Assembly (NCBI RefSeq): GCF_965277665.1
Contig: NZ_OZ255835.1
Span: 3,968,001-4,032,000 of the forward strand
Direction: 5' to 3'
DNA: 64,000 nucleotides
DNA from: Lichenicoccus sp965277665
GTDB lineage: Bacteria; Pseudomonadota; Alphaproteobacteria; Acetobacterales; Acetobacteraceae
The notes beneath the pieces are model-generated. The model saw only the letters and a program-made list of their open reading frames with translations, was not told the origin of the DNA and did not search any database. The position numbers and the translations under genes were made by a program. Positions 17,037 through 26,102 of the stretch are shown here, piece after piece (position 1 is the first letter of the stretch; each line of letters opens with the position of its first letter).

Positions 17037-17663
17037 ATGTCAACCGCCAGGACCGGCGTGGTGCCGACGCGGCAGCGTGGCCGCGATCGGGTGGAAGCGC
17101 TCATCGAGGCCGGTGCCCATGTCTTCGCCGGGCGCGGCTTCCACGCGGCCACGATGACCGAGATCGCAGAGGCCGCCAGCACCGCGATCGGCTCGCTGTA
17201 TCGCTTCTTCCCCACCAAGGAGCTGCTGGCCGATGCCGTCTTCGGCCGCTACGCGGATGCGATGCTGCTTGAGCTCGACGCCCTGTCGGAACGGGCGCCG
17301 CGGCTCGATCCGGCTGCGCTGGCCGAGGCGCTGGTGGAGTGCATGATGCAGCAGCGGCCGTATCGCGATGCGGCGGTGGCCCTGGCCGACGAGCGCGACG
17401 ACGGTCCCATGCTGCGCCTGCGCCTGCGCGCGTCGATCCGTGACAAGGTCGGCCATGTCCTGGCGGCGACCGGGCTGCCGGCCGCGCAGGCAGCGCGCAT
17501 GGCGCCGATGGTGCTGCAGGCGATGAAGGCGGTGCCGTTCCTGCTGCGCGAGGGCCTGGACCGGCAGGCGACCCTGGCGGAGGCAAAGCGCATGATCGGC
17601 ACCTACATTGCGGGCAGCATGCCGGCGCCTGGCGGAACCGCTTGCGCAGAGGCCGGGTCGTGA
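17037..17663 (+). CDS. TetR-family transcription regulator
   Basis: A 208-residue repressor-type protein. The N-terminal helix-turn-helix is clear (EALIEAGAHVFAGRGFHAAT, then MTEIAEAASTAIGSLYRFFPTKE, about residues 18-60), followed by a variable helical ligand domain. It is divergent from the isochorismatase/AbrB pair with 68 bases between, the classic arrangement for autoregulation and control of a neighbouring efflux or hydrolase unit. It ends 39 bases before hemA on the same strand, so some co-transcription with hemA is possible. The ligand is unknown. Confidence 0.88.
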   Translation: MSTARTGVVPTRQRGRDRVEALIEAGAHVFAGRGFHAATMTEIAEAASTAIGSLYRFFPTKELLADAVFGRYADAMLLELDALSERAPRLDPAALAEALVECMMQQRPYRDAAVALADERDDGPMLRLRLRASIRDKVGHVLAATGLPAAQAARMAPMVLQAMKAVPFLLREGLDRQATLAEAKRMIGTYIAGSMPAPGGTACAEAGS

Positions 17664-17702
17664 TCAGATTTGGCTCCCGCCTCGGACAGGGATCTGCCCG
17701 CC

Positions 17703-18932
17703 ATGGACCATGAAAGCTTCTTCCGCCGGCAGCTCGACCAGCTGCGCGCCGAGGGCCGCTACCGGGTGTTCGCGGAGCTCGAGCGCCATGTCGGGAGCTT
17801 CCCGCGGGCGACGCTGCTGAATGCACGGGCGCACGGGGCGCAATCCGACACCTGCGAGGTGACGATCTGGTGCTCGAACGACTATCTCGGGATGGGCCAG
17901 AACCCGTCGGTGCTGGCCGCCATGCACGAGGCGATCGACCGGCTCGGCGCCGGCGCCGGGGGCACCCGCAACATCGCCGGCACCTCGAGCCAGCACGTGC
18001 TGCTGGAGCAGGAGCTGGCCCGGCTGCATGGCAAGGAAGCCGGGCTGCTGTTCGGCTCCGGCTACATGTCGAACTGGGCGACGCTGGGCACCATCGCAGC
18101 AAGGGTGCCCGGCTGCATCGTGCTGTCGGATGCCGGCAACCATGCCTCGATGATCGAGGGCATCCGGCACAGCCGCGCCGAGCGGCAGATCTTCGCGCAT
18201 AGCGATCCGCGCGACTTGGAGCGCCGTCTGTGCGACCTGCCGCCGGATGCGCCGAAATTCGTGGTGTTCGAGAGCGTCTATTCGATGGACGGCGACATCG
18301 CGCCGATCGCCGAGCTGTGCGACGTCGCCGATCGGCATGGCGCGATGACCTATCTCGACGAGGTACATGCGGTCGGGCTGTACGGCCCGCACGGCGCCGG
18401 CATCGCGGCCCGCGACGGCGTTGCCGACCGCATCACCATCATCGAGGGCACGCTGGCCAAGGGTTTCGGCATCGTCGGCGGCTACATCGCGGGGTCGGCG
18501 GCGATGTGCGACTACGTGCGCTCGTTCGCGTCGGGCTATATCTTCACCACGGCACCGCCGCCCGCCTTGACCGCGGGCGCCATCGCCAGCATCCGCGCGT
18601 TGCGCGAGGCCGACGACCTGCGCGCGCTGCACCAGGTTCGTGTGTCGCAGGTGCGCCGCGCGCTGGAGCGGCAAGGCGTGCCGCATCTCGACAACCCGTC
18701 GCACATCGTCCCGGTGATCGTGGGCGATCCGGTCGCGACGAGGATGATGTCGGAGCGGCTGCTGTCGCGGCACGGCATCTATGTGCAGCCGATCAACTAC
18801 CCGACGGTGCCGCGCGGCAGCGAGCGCCTGCGCCTGACGCCGACGCCGCTGCACAGCGAGGCGGATGTGGCACACCTCGCGAGTGCGGTCGGCGAGGAGT
18901 GGGCGGCGTTCAGGCTGCAGCGCAGCGCGTAG
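17703..18932 (+). CDS. hemA: 5-aminolevulinate synthase
   Basis: A 409-residue PLP enzyme of the alpha-oxoamine synthase family that condenses glycine and succinyl-CoA to 5-aminolevulinate, the first step of tetrapyrrole synthesis in alphaproteobacteria. It begins MDHESFFRRQLDQLRAEGRYR, typical for ALAS, and has CSNDYLGMGQ, GAGAGGTRNI, VFESVYSMDGD, YLDEVHAVGLYG and the PLP lysine in EGTLAKGFGIVGGY. The ALAS-specific C-terminus (VQPINYPTVPRGSERLRLTPTP) separates it from 8-amino-7-oxononanoate synthase. It feeds haem and, given bciA at 27521, probably bacteriochlorophyll. No other tetrapyrrole gene adjoins it. Confidence 0.95.
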   Translation: MDHESFFRRQLDQLRAEGRYRVFAELERHVGSFPRATLLNARAHGAQSDTCEVTIWCSNDYLGMGQNPSVLAAMHEAIDRLGAGAGGTRNIAGTSSQHVLLEQELARLHGKEAGLLFGSGYMSNWATLGTIAARVPGCIVLSDAGNHASMIEGIRHSRAERQIFAHSDPRDLERRLCDLPPDAPKFVVFESVYSMDGDIAPIAELCDVADRHGAMTYLDEVHAVGLYGPHGAGIAARDGVADRITIIEGTLAKGFGIVGGYIAGSAAMCDYVRSFASGYIFTTAPPPALTAGAIASIRALREADDLRALHQVRVSQVRRALERQGVPHLDNPSHIVPVIVGDPVATRMMSERLLSRHGIYVQPINYPTVPRGSERLRLTPTPLHSEADVAHLASAVGEEWAAFRLQRSA

Positions 18933-18986
18933 GTTTTGCGGAGGTCGGCCGCCGCGTCGATTGGACAGCAAGCCCCGTGCCGGCAC

Positions 18987-19970
18987 TCAGCCGCGCTGGC
19001 CGATAGCCTTCGCCGCCTCCGCCGCATTCGCCTTGGTGACGAGCACCGAGGGGATGAAGGTATAGGCCGGGATGCTCCGGTCGCCGGCGAGGTAGCGCGC
19101 GGCGTTGTCGACCGCCGTGCGTCCGATCACGGTAGGCTGTTGCGCGACCACCGCGGCCGCCGGCGAGGCCGGATCGGCGACCATCTTGACCACGTCCGGG
19201 CTGCCATCGACGCCGTAGGTCCTGATGCCGGCGCGGTGTGCCGCGGCGATGGCCTGGGTGGCGCCGACCTGCGGCACGTCCCATGCCGACCAGACCGCCG
19301 ACACGTCGCCGTCCTTCGGGTATTTCGCCAGCATGTCGGTGATCTGCGCGTAGGCGTTCTGCACCGTGTTGGGGATCACGTCGCGAAGCTCGGGCTGCAC
19401 GATGGTGATGCCGGGAAACGCCTTCAGCACCAGCCGGAGCTCGTCATAGCGTATGGCGCAGACCGGAACGCTGGTGAACCCGTTGAACACCAGGATCCTG
19501 CCGTGTCCGCCGAGGTCGCTCGCCATCTGCAAAGCCAGCTTCTCGCCGATGCCGTAATTGTCCGAGGTGGTGTCGTTGAGGCTCGACGGCGACACGGTGT
19601 CGACCGTGAAGAGCGGGATGCCGGCCGCCCTGATCTTCGCAAGCCAGGGCTGCAGCACCGGGCCGTTGCCGAGCTGCTCGATGATCACGTCCGGCTTCTG
19701 CGCGATCAGCGTCTGGATCTGGCCGATCTGCCGGCTGTCGTTGCGCCCGGCATCGAGCGTGATCGGCGTGCCGCCCAGGCGTTTCACCTCGTCGATCTGG
19801 CCCTGATAGGCCTTGAGGTCCCAGGTGTGCTCGGTGCCGATCACCGTGATGCCGACCCGCTTGCCCTGCAGGCTCGGCACCTGTGCCTGCGCCAGCGCGG
19901 ATGCGGCGGCGGTCCAGCACGCGGACGCCACGGTCGCAAGCAACGCCGAGCGGAGCTGTCGGAAGTGCAT
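18987..19970 (-). CDS. CUT2-type periplasmic substrate-binding protein
   Basis: A 327-residue periplasmic-binding-protein-like protein of the RbsB fold with signal peptide MHFRQLRSALLATVASACW to about ALAQA. The N-terminal domain shows VGITVIGTEHTWDLKAYQGQ, and the hinge region VDTVSPSSLNDTTSDNYGIG. The start at 19970 has GGGAGA seven bases before; an ATG at 19994 overlapping the permease stop with AGGAACA before it is an alternative that would lengthen the signal peptide. It is the last gene of a minus-strand operon with a two-permease CUT2 importer, two SfnB-like oxidoreductases and a flavin monooxygenase. The ligand may be an organosulfur compound, although the fold usually binds sugars. 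Confidence 0.85.
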   Translation of the reverse strand: MHFRQLRSALLATVASACWTAAASALAQAQVPSLQGKRVGITVIGTEHTWDLKAYQGQIDEVKRLGGTPITLDAGRNDSRQIGQIQTLIAQKPDVIIEQLGNGPVLQPWLAKIRAAGIPLFTVDTVSPSSLNDTTSDNYGIGEKLALQMASDLGGHGRILVFNGFTSVPVCAIRYDELRLVLKAFPGITIVQPELRDVIPNTVQNAYAQITDMLAKYPKDGDVSAVWSAWDVPQVGATQAIAAAHRAGIRTYGVDGSPDVVKMVADPASPAAAVVAQQPTVIGRTAVDNAARYLAGDRSIPAYTFIPSVLVTKANAAEAAKAIGQRG

Positions 19971-19990
19971 CGCGGAGTCTCCCTTGAAGA

Positions 19991-20974
19991 TCATTGTTCC
20001 TGCTGGGCGCGGCGGGCGCCGAAACTGGCGGCGAGCACCAGCAGCACGAGCAGGCCGATCGCGACCTGCTGCCAGTAGAAGTTCCAGCCCACCAGCAGCA
20101 GCCCGTTCCTCAGCACCCCGAACAGCAGCACCCCGAGCAGCGTGCCGCCGATGTTCGGGCGCGCGTCATGGCTGATCGTGGTGCCGAGAAACACCGCGCC
20201 GATGGCGTCGAGCAGGAAGGCATTGCCGGACATCGGCACATAGGAGCGGACGGTGGCGAGCAGCAGCAGGCCGGCGATCCCGCACAGCAGCGACGAGAGG
20301 ATGTAGGTCACGGACAGCACGCGTCGCACCGGCACGCCGGAATAGCGCGCCACGGCGGGTCCGACACCGATCGCGCGGGCCCGCCGTCCGTAGGCGGTGC
20401 GGGCCAGCAGCAGCCGGGTGAGCGCCGCCGCCGCGCACAGCAGGAGCAGCGGCGCCGGGACGGACAGGACCGTGCCGTGCGCCAGCCGGTCGAGCAGCGG
20501 TGGAAAGTCGGAGACGATGTAGATCGGCGCGCCCCCGTTGGTGGCAAGCTGCTGCACGCTCTCGCCGATGAACAGCACGCCCAGGGTCGCCAGGAACGGC
20601 GCGATGCCGAGCCCGGCAATGAGGATCGCGTTCAGCAGGCCGACGCAGAGTGCCGCACCGACGCCGCCGGCCACCGCCAGAGCGACGCCGCCGCCCGCCG
20701 AGACGGTGATCGCGCAGACCATGGCGGCGAGGTCCGCCGCGGTGCCGACCGACAGGTCGATGCCGCCGGTGCAGACGACCAGGGTCATCCCGAGTGCGGC
20801 GATGGCGGCCAGTGTCACGTCGTTGACGAGGATATGGACGAGGTTGCCCGGCGTCCGGAACGTCGGCGAGGCGAGCGCGAAGACGACGACGAGCGCCAGC
20901 ATGACGACCGGCAGCACGACGCGGACGGCCCGCGCCAAGCGGCCTGGCGCGGACGGCGACGCGGTGGCGGACAT
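19991..20974 (-). CDS. CUT2 ABC transporter permease (second subunit), RbsC-like
   Basis: A 327-residue permease of the branched-chain/ribose (BPD_transp_2) family, with about eight to ten membrane segments. GMTLVVCTGGIDLSVG is the RbsC landmark loop, followed by LGIAPFLATLGVLFIGESVQ and NIGGTLLGVLLFGVLRNGL near the C-terminus. The start ATG 20974 shares the TGA of the preceding permease (ATGA), and its own stop overlaps the next ATG region, so translation is strongly coupled. It should pair with the permease at 20974-22011 as a heterodimer. Confidence 0.9.
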   Translation of the reverse strand: MSATASPSAPGRLARAVRVVLPVVMLALVVVFALASPTFRTPGNLVHILVNDVTLAAIAALGMTLVVCTGGIDLSVGTAADLAAMVCAITVSAGGGVALAVAGGVGAALCVGLLNAILIAGLGIAPFLATLGVLFIGESVQQLATNGGAPIYIVSDFPPLLDRLAHGTVLSVPAPLLLLCAAAALTRLLLARTAYGRRARAIGVGPAVARYSGVPVRRVLSVTYILSSLLCGIAGLLLLATVRSYVPMSGNAFLLDAIGAVFLGTTISHDARPNIGGTLLGVLLFGVLRNGLLLVGWNFYWQQVAIGLLVLLVLAASFGARRAQQEQ

Positions 20975-22011
20975 CACGCGGCCTCCGCCGCCGGCCGCCG
21001 GCCGCCACGCTGGACCGCCGAGCGTAGCGCCACCACCGAGAGGATCAGCGCGCCCTCGATGCCGTTCACCCAGTAGCTCGAGACGTTCACCAGCTGGAAG
21101 CCGTTGACCAGGCAGCCGATGAACAGCACGGCGACGAGGGTGCCACCGATGCTGGGCTGCAGCCGGCGCGAGAACACCACGCCGAGCAGGCTGGTCAGCA
21201 CCACCGACAGCAGGATGTCGCCCGATCCGGGCGAGCTGCCGGACAGCCGCGCCGCCTGCACGATGGCGGCGAGACCGGCCAGCAGGCCGGCTGCGACATA
21301 GGCGCCGGCGCCGATCGCCCGCACCGGCAGTCCCGCCGCGCGCGCGGCCCGATGGTGGCCGCCCACGGCGCGCAGGCGCAGTCCCACCGGCGTTGCGTGC
21401 ATGACGAAGAGGAGCATGGCGGTGGCCGCCACCAGGATCCAGTCGGTCAGCGAAAGGCCGAGCGCGGAGGTGCTGGTGATGAAGCCGAGGAGCGGCGAGC
21501 TGGTGGTGAGCACGGTGTTCTGCGTGATCACCAGCTCGGCGCCGGTGCACACGTTCATGGTGGCGAGCGTCGCCAGCAGCGGCAGCACGCCGAAGCCGGT
21601 CACGGCGGCGGCGTTGACCATGCCGACCAGTCCGCCGACGCCGACCGCGAGACCGGACGCGACGATGTCGCCGGTGCCGGCGTTCGAGAGGGACGCATAG
21701 ACGGCATTGCACAGCCCGAGATTGGCGGCGAGCGACAGGTCGATGCCGCCGCGCACGACGTCCGGGCCACCGGCGATCACCACGATGGTCATGCCGAAGG
21801 CGAGCAGGGCCAGCACCGTCGACTGCTCGACGACATTGGCGAGGTTGGTCGCGGTGGCAAAGCCGGGTGCCGCAAACGAGAAGGCCGCAACCGCAAGCGC
21901 CAGCGTTACCAGGGCCGCCGCCCGCACCAGCGTGCGCGTCGCCGGGCGCCGTCTTGCGACCGGCCTGCGGGCCAGACCAGGCGACGCGTGGCCGATGGCC
22001 TCGGACCTCAT
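20974..22011 (-). CDS. CUT2 ABC transporter permease (first subunit), RbsC-like
   Basis: A 345-residue inner-membrane permease related to the one downstream. The RbsC landmark is present but altered: GMTIVVIAGGPDVVRGGIDLSLA carries an insertion of several residues between GG and GIDLS compared with the usual IVGGIDLSVG. FGVLPLLATLATMNVCTGAELV and NIGG-type tail SIGGTLVAVLFIGCLVNGFQL confirm the family. ATG 22011 overlaps the ATPase stop (ATGA). The insertion might distinguish this transporter subgroup. Confidence 0.88.
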   Translation of the reverse strand: MRSEAIGHASPGLARRPVARRRPATRTLVRAAALVTLALAVAAFSFAAPGFATATNLANVVEQSTVLALLAFGMTIVVIAGGPDVVRGGIDLSLAANLGLCNAVYASLSNAGTGDIVASGLAVGVGGLVGMVNAAAVTGFGVLPLLATLATMNVCTGAELVITQNTVLTTSSPLLGFITSTSALGLSLTDWILVAATAMLLFVMHATPVGLRLRAVGGHHRAARAAGLPVRAIGAGAYVAAGLLAGLAAIVQAARLSGSSPGSGDILLSVVLTSLLGVVFSRRLQPSIGGTLVAVLFIGCLVNGFQLVNVSSYWVNGIEGALILSVVALRSAVQRGGRRPAAEAA

Positions 22012-23519
22012 GCTGCGCGTCTGGCTGTGCCGGAGGCGGCCGACAGAAGCGCGTCGGCGGTGGCCTCGTTCCCCGGCACCTCGCGCACGAGGCGCCCACG
22101 GTGCATGACGAGCACGCGGTCGGCGAGCCCTTGCAGTTCGGCAAGGTCCGTCGACAGCAGCAGCACCGCGGCACCCTCCGCCGCCAGTTCGGCCAGCAGC
22201 CGGTAGATCTCGACCTTGGCCGCGACGTCGACGGCGACGGTGGGCTCGTCGAGCAGGAACACCGTCGCCCCGGCGCCGAGCCACTTCGCCAGCGCCACCT
22301 TCTGCTGGTTGCCGCCGCTGAGTGCCGCGACCGGCGCGTCCTGGCCCGGCGTCTGGATCGCGAGGCGCGCGATCAGCCGGGCCACCGCGCTGCGCTGCGC
22401 ACGCCGGTCGATCAGGAAATTCCGCATCAGGTGCGAGAGGCTCGGCAGCGTCGTGTTCTCGGCCACCGACGCATCGAGCGCCACGCCCTGCCGGCGCCGG
22501 TCCTCCGGCACCAGGCCGATGCCGTGCCGCACCGCGTCCCCCGGGGTGCGCAGCGTCACCTGCTCTCCGCGCAGCAGTATGCTGCCGCGATCGGGTGCCG
22601 ACAGGCCGAACAGGCAGTTCACCAGCTCCTTGGCGCCGGACCCGATCAAGCCGGTGAGGCCGAGGATTTCCCCTACGTGCAGCGAGAACGAGATATCGGC
22701 GAACGCGCGGTCCTTGCCGAGCGAGCGGACTTCGAGCACGGGCGCCCCGAGCTTCGCGGTGCGCTGCGGATACATCTCGCCGATGTCTCGATCGACCATG
22801 AGCGACGCCATGCTGGCGACCGTGCTGCGGCGCGGATCGAGGGTACCCACGTTGCGGCCGTTGCGAAGCACCGTGACCACATCGCAGAGGTCGCGTACCT
22901 CCTCGAGATAATGCGACACGTACACCACTGCGGTGCCCGCGTCGCGCAGCTGCCGAATGATGGCGAACAGGCGATCCGCTTCCGAGCGCACCAGGCACGC
23001 GGTCGGCTCGTCGAACACCAGCACTCGCGGCTGCCTGAGCAGCGCGCGGGTGATCTGCACGACCTGCCGTTCGGCGGCGCCCAGCGTATCGACCGGCTCG
23101 TCACCGCGCAGCCGCAACCCGAAATGCCGCGCGATGGCCGCCTCGGCTTGCCGGCGCATGCTGCCCCAGGACACCAGCGCCCCGAGCGGGCGCGCCATGC
23201 GCGGCTCGTCGCCGAGGAACAACGCCTCGGCGACGGTGAAGCCGGGCACCAGCAGCGGCTCCTGGTGGATGATGGTGACGCCGAGCCGCTCGATCGCACG
23301 CGGGGAAGCGGCCCCGACCGGCTCGCCGTCGATCGCGATCGTGCCCTTCTGAGGGATCACCAGCCCGTTCAGGATGTTCACGATGGTCGACTTGCCGGCG
23401 CCATTCTGCCCGATCAGCCCGTGCACGCTGCCCCGGCTGACGACGAGATCGGCGCCGTCCAGCGCGCGGGTCGCGCCGAAACTCTTGACCAGCCCGCGCA
23501 TCTCGAGCGCTGCCGTCAC
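22008..23519 (-). CDS. CUT2 ABC transporter ATPase, RbsA/MglA-like (two domains)
   Basis: A 503-residue double ATPase. The first domain has Walker A GQNGAGKST (about residues 36-44), Walker B VLVFDEPTA and a weakly conserved signature (LGAAERQVVQ). The second has a degenerate Walker A (GLIGSGAKEL), a good signature LSGGNQQKVALAKWL and VFLLDEPTVAVD, the usual asymmetry of RbsA and MglA. It begins at GTG 23519, overlapping the TGA of the SfnB-like gene (GTGA). It energises the two permeases downstream. Its tie to an oxidoreductase gene by overlap is unusual for a sugar importer. Confidence 0.92.
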   Translation of the reverse strand: MTAALEMRGLVKSFGATRALDGADLVVSRGSVHGLIGQNGAGKSTIVNILNGLVIPQKGTIAIDGEPVGAASPRAIERLGVTIIHQEPLLVPGFTVAEALFLGDEPRMARPLGALVSWGSMRRQAEAAIARHFGLRLRGDEPVDTLGAAERQVVQITRALLRQPRVLVFDEPTACLVRSEADRLFAIIRQLRDAGTAVVYVSHYLEEVRDLCDVVTVLRNGRNVGTLDPRRSTVASMASLMVDRDIGEMYPQRTAKLGAPVLEVRSLGKDRAFADISFSLHVGEILGLTGLIGSGAKELVNCLFGLSAPDRGSILLRGEQVTLRTPGDAVRHGIGLVPEDRRRQGVALDASVAENTTLPSLSHLMRNFLIDRRAQRSAVARLIARLAIQTPGQDAPVAALSGGNQQKVALAKWLGAGATVFLLDEPTVAVDVAAKVEIYRLLAELAAEGAAVLLLSTDLAELQGLADRVLVMHRGRLVREVPGNEATADALLSAASGTARRAA

Positions 23520-24712
23520 AGCGCGCCGTGCCGCGGCGGCTTCGTCCCATTCAGGTGGTAGTTGCCGATGGCGGCGTATTTCCAGCGCGCCGGGTCGTGC
23601 AGCGTGTGGGTGCGCACGTTGCGCCAGTGCCGGTCGAGGGCGTGCACCGCCAGCGTCGAGCGGGTGCCCCCGAGCTCGTGCAGCCGGTTCGCCGCATTCA
23701 GCGCCGCCTCGGTGGCCAGCGCCTTGGCTTCGGCAACCGCGACCGAGGCGCGCGCGACCGTCTCCTCGTCCGGCTCGCGCGTCGCCGCGTCGACCAGCAG
23801 GCCGGCCCGCGCCAGCAGCGCCTCCGCCGCGTTCTGCCGGATGACCAGCTCGCCGACCTGCGCGATCGTGTAGGGATCGTCGCACGCGCGCTCGACCCCG
23901 CTATCGATCCAGGGGCGCGCATGGCGGCGCACGAAATCGATGGTCTCGGCGATCGCCTCGCGGCCGATGCCGATATCGACGGCCGCATGGATGATCTGCC
24001 CGAGTGGTCCCATCGGGGTCGGACGCTCGAAGGCGTCGCCGAAGGCAATCACGTTCGCCGCATCGACCGTCACGTCTTCGAAAACCGTCGTGCCGCTGCC
24101 CGTCGTACGCTGTCCGACGCCCGTCCAGTCGTCGTGCAGTGCCACCCCCGGCGTCGCCGGATCGACGAGGGCGAATACGATCCGGTCGTCTCCCGCCCTG
24201 GAAAGAGTGGCGTCCTTGGCGAGAGCGGCGATCGTGTGCGCGAACAGTGCCCCGGTCGAGTAGAACTTGCGCCCGTCGAGGCGCAGCCGTCCACGCTCGC
24301 GACGCAGCGTGGTGCGGTAGTCGTGCACGTCCCTGGTGCCGGTCTCGCTGAGCGCGTTGCCGAAGCGCTCGCCGTCCAGCACACGTCCGAACCAGTGGCG
24401 CTTCTGCTCCGCGGTGGCGGTAAGGCGGATCGCCTCGACGACGAAGAAATGGTTCTGCGGGATCTGTCCGAGGCTGCCATCGGCGGCAGAGACCAGTGCG
24501 GTGACTTCGGCCAACGTCCCGGCAGCCACTCCGGCGCCGCCGTACTCGCGCGGCACGGTGATCGCCCACAGGCCGCTCTGCGAGAACCGCTCGATCTCGT
24601 CGCGCGGCAGGCGACGCTCGCGGTCCCTGGTTGCGGCCTCGCGCCGGAACTCGTCGGCGAGCGTGCGCGCGACGGCGATCGCCTCGGCGTCGTCGCGTAT
24701 GATGTGCGTCAC
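23516..24712 (-). CDS. SfnB-like acyl-CoA-dehydrogenase-fold oxidoreductase (copy 1)
   Basis: A 398-residue flavoprotein of the acyl-CoA dehydrogenase superfamily, closest to SfnB and DszC-type enzymes used to release sulfur from organic compounds. Landmarks are SGLWAITVPREYGGAGV, QIPQNHFFVVEA, GRKFYSTGALFAH, GQRTTGSGTTVFEDV and a C-terminal RHWRNVRTHTLHDPARWKY. It begins at GTG 24712, overlapping the flavin monooxygenase stop, and overlaps the ATPase start at its own end. A second copy lies two genes upstream (26103). Sulfur substrate is inferred from family; direct chemistry on the ligand is unproven. Confidence 0.85.
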   Translation of the reverse strand: MTHIIRDDAEAIAVARTLADEFRREAATRDRERRLPRDEIERFSQSGLWAITVPREYGGAGVAAGTLAEVTALVSAADGSLGQIPQNHFFVVEAIRLTATAEQKRHWFGRVLDGERFGNALSETGTRDVHDYRTTLRRERGRLRLDGRKFYSTGALFAHTIAALAKDATLSRAGDDRIVFALVDPATPGVALHDDWTGVGQRTTGSGTTVFEDVTVDAANVIAFGDAFERPTPMGPLGQIIHAAVDIGIGREAIAETIDFVRRHARPWIDSGVERACDDPYTIAQVGELVIRQNAAEALLARAGLLVDAATREPDEETVARASVAVAEAKALATEAALNAANRLHELGGTRSTLAVHALDRHWRNVRTHTLHDPARWKYAAIGNYHLNGTKPPRHGAL

Positions 24713-26097
24713 GCCGGGTGCCTCCGCGCGGCGCCGGGATGCGGCAAGGCGAGGCGAGGGCCGTTGTCGAACAGCTTCTCGCGCAGCGTGCCCGGACGGT
24801 ATTCGGTCTTGTAGCGACCGCGCCGCTGCAGCTCGGGCACCAGGAGGTCGGCGATGTCGGTGAAGGTCTCCGGCGTCACCACGTAGGCCAGGTTGAAGCC
24901 GTCGATGCCGGTCTCGGCAATCCAGGCTTCCATCTCGTCCGCGACGGTCGCGGCCGATCCGACCAGCAGCGGCCCGAAGCCGCCGATGCCGACCCACTCG
25001 GCAACTTCGCGCACCGTCCAGATGCGGTCCGGATCGGCCGTCGTGAAGCTCTCGACGGCGGAGTGCACCGCCTCGTTGCGGATATAGCGGATCGGCTCGT
25101 CGAGGTCGTAGGCGGAGAAGTCGATGCCGGTCCAACCCGACATCAGGGCCAGTGCGCCGGCGTGGCTCACATAGCGGCGATAGTCCGCGTGCTTCTCGCG
25201 CGCCTCGGCATCGGTGCGGCCGACGATGGCGGTGGTGAGGTTGAAGATCCGGACCGCGTCAGCACCTCGGCCGGTCTCGGCAGTGCGGCGCCGGATGTCG
25301 GAGACGTAGCCGGCTGCCACGGCCTTGCTCGGCGCCGCCATGAACACGCATTCCGCGTGGCGTGCGGCGAAATCCCGGCCCTTGCCTGAGGTGCCGGCCT
25401 GGAACAGCACCGGCGTGCGCTGCGGCGAGGGCTCCGAGAGGTGGATCGAATCGAGCCGGAAATGCTCGCCGTCGTGGCGGATGCGATGCACGCGCGCCGG
25501 ATCGGTGAACACGCCGCTGGCGCGGTCGCGCAGGACCGCGCCGTCCTCCCAGCTTTCCTCCCAGAGCCGGTAGACCAGGTCGAGATACTCGTGGGCGACG
25601 GCGTAGCGCGTGTCGTGGCCCTTCTGGCGCGCGTCCCCCGAAACACCGCGCGCCGCGCTGTCGAGATAGCCGGTGACGATGTTCCAGCCGATCCGTCCGC
25701 GCGTCAGGTGGTCCAGCGTCGACATGCGGCGCGCAAAGGTGAAGGGCGGCTCGTACGAGAGCGTGCAGGTCACGCCGAAGCCGAGATGCTCGGTCGCCGC
25801 CGCCATCGCGGAGACCAGCAGGGTCGGGTCGCCCAGCGGCACCTGCGTCGCCTCGCGCAAAGCGGTGTCGGTGTTGCCGCCATAGACATCATAGACGCCA
25901 AGCACGTCGGCGAGGAACAGCGCATCGAATTTTCCGCGCTCCAGGGTGCGGGCGAGATCGATCCAGTACGACAGATCAACGTAGCGGTCGGCGCGGTCAC
26001 GCGGATGGCGCCACAGGCCGGGCGACTGATGCACGACGCAGTTCATGTCGAAGGCGTTGAGCAGGATCTCGCGCCGGGCCGGTGCGGTGTCAGCCAT
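24709..26097 (-). CDS. FMN-dependent monooxygenase, NtaA/SnaA/DmoA family
   Basis: A 462-residue bacterial-luciferase-fold monooxygenase that uses FMNH2 from a partner reductase. It begins MADTAPARREILLNAFDMNC and has YWIDLARTLERGKFDALFLAD, EPPFTFARRMSTLDHLTRGRIGWN-type segments (split here: STLDHLTRGRIGWNIVTGYL) and HEYLDLVYRLWEESW, all marks of the NtaA/SnaA/DszA/DmoA group. Known members oxidise nitrilotriacetate, dimethylsulfide and dibenzothiophene sulfone. Flanked by two SfnB-like genes it probably removes sulfur by oxidation. No flavin reductase gene is seen in the operon, so reduced FMN must come from elsewhere. Confidence 0.88.
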   Translation of the reverse strand: MADTAPARREILLNAFDMNCVVHQSPGLWRHPRDRADRYVDLSYWIDLARTLERGKFDALFLADVLGVYDVYGGNTDTALREATQVPLGDPTLLVSAMAAATEHLGFGVTCTLSYEPPFTFARRMSTLDHLTRGRIGWNIVTGYLDSAARGVSGDARQKGHDTRYAVAHEYLDLVYRLWEESWEDGAVLRDRASGVFTDPARVHRIRHDGEHFRLDSIHLSEPSPQRTPVLFQAGTSGKGRDFAARHAECVFMAAPSKAVAAGYVSDIRRRTAETGRGADAVRIFNLTTAIVGRTDAEAREKHADYRRYVSHAGALALMSGWTGIDFSAYDLDEPIRYIRNEAVHSAVESFTTADPDRIWTVREVAEWVGIGGFGPLLVGSAATVADEMEAWIAETGIDGFNLAYVVTPETFTDIADLLVPELQRRGRYKTEYRPGTLREKLFDNGPRLALPHPGAARRHPA

Positions 26098-26102
26098 CGC
26101 GA

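Noticed and set aside
20974..22998. Very long open frames such as 674 residues here, and 727 residues at 19991-22174, extending real permease genes upstream
   Set aside because: The extra parts are antisense or out-of-frame readings of the ATPase and permease genes. Arg/Ala-rich composition and a clear ATGA start inside the frame show the true genes are shorter.
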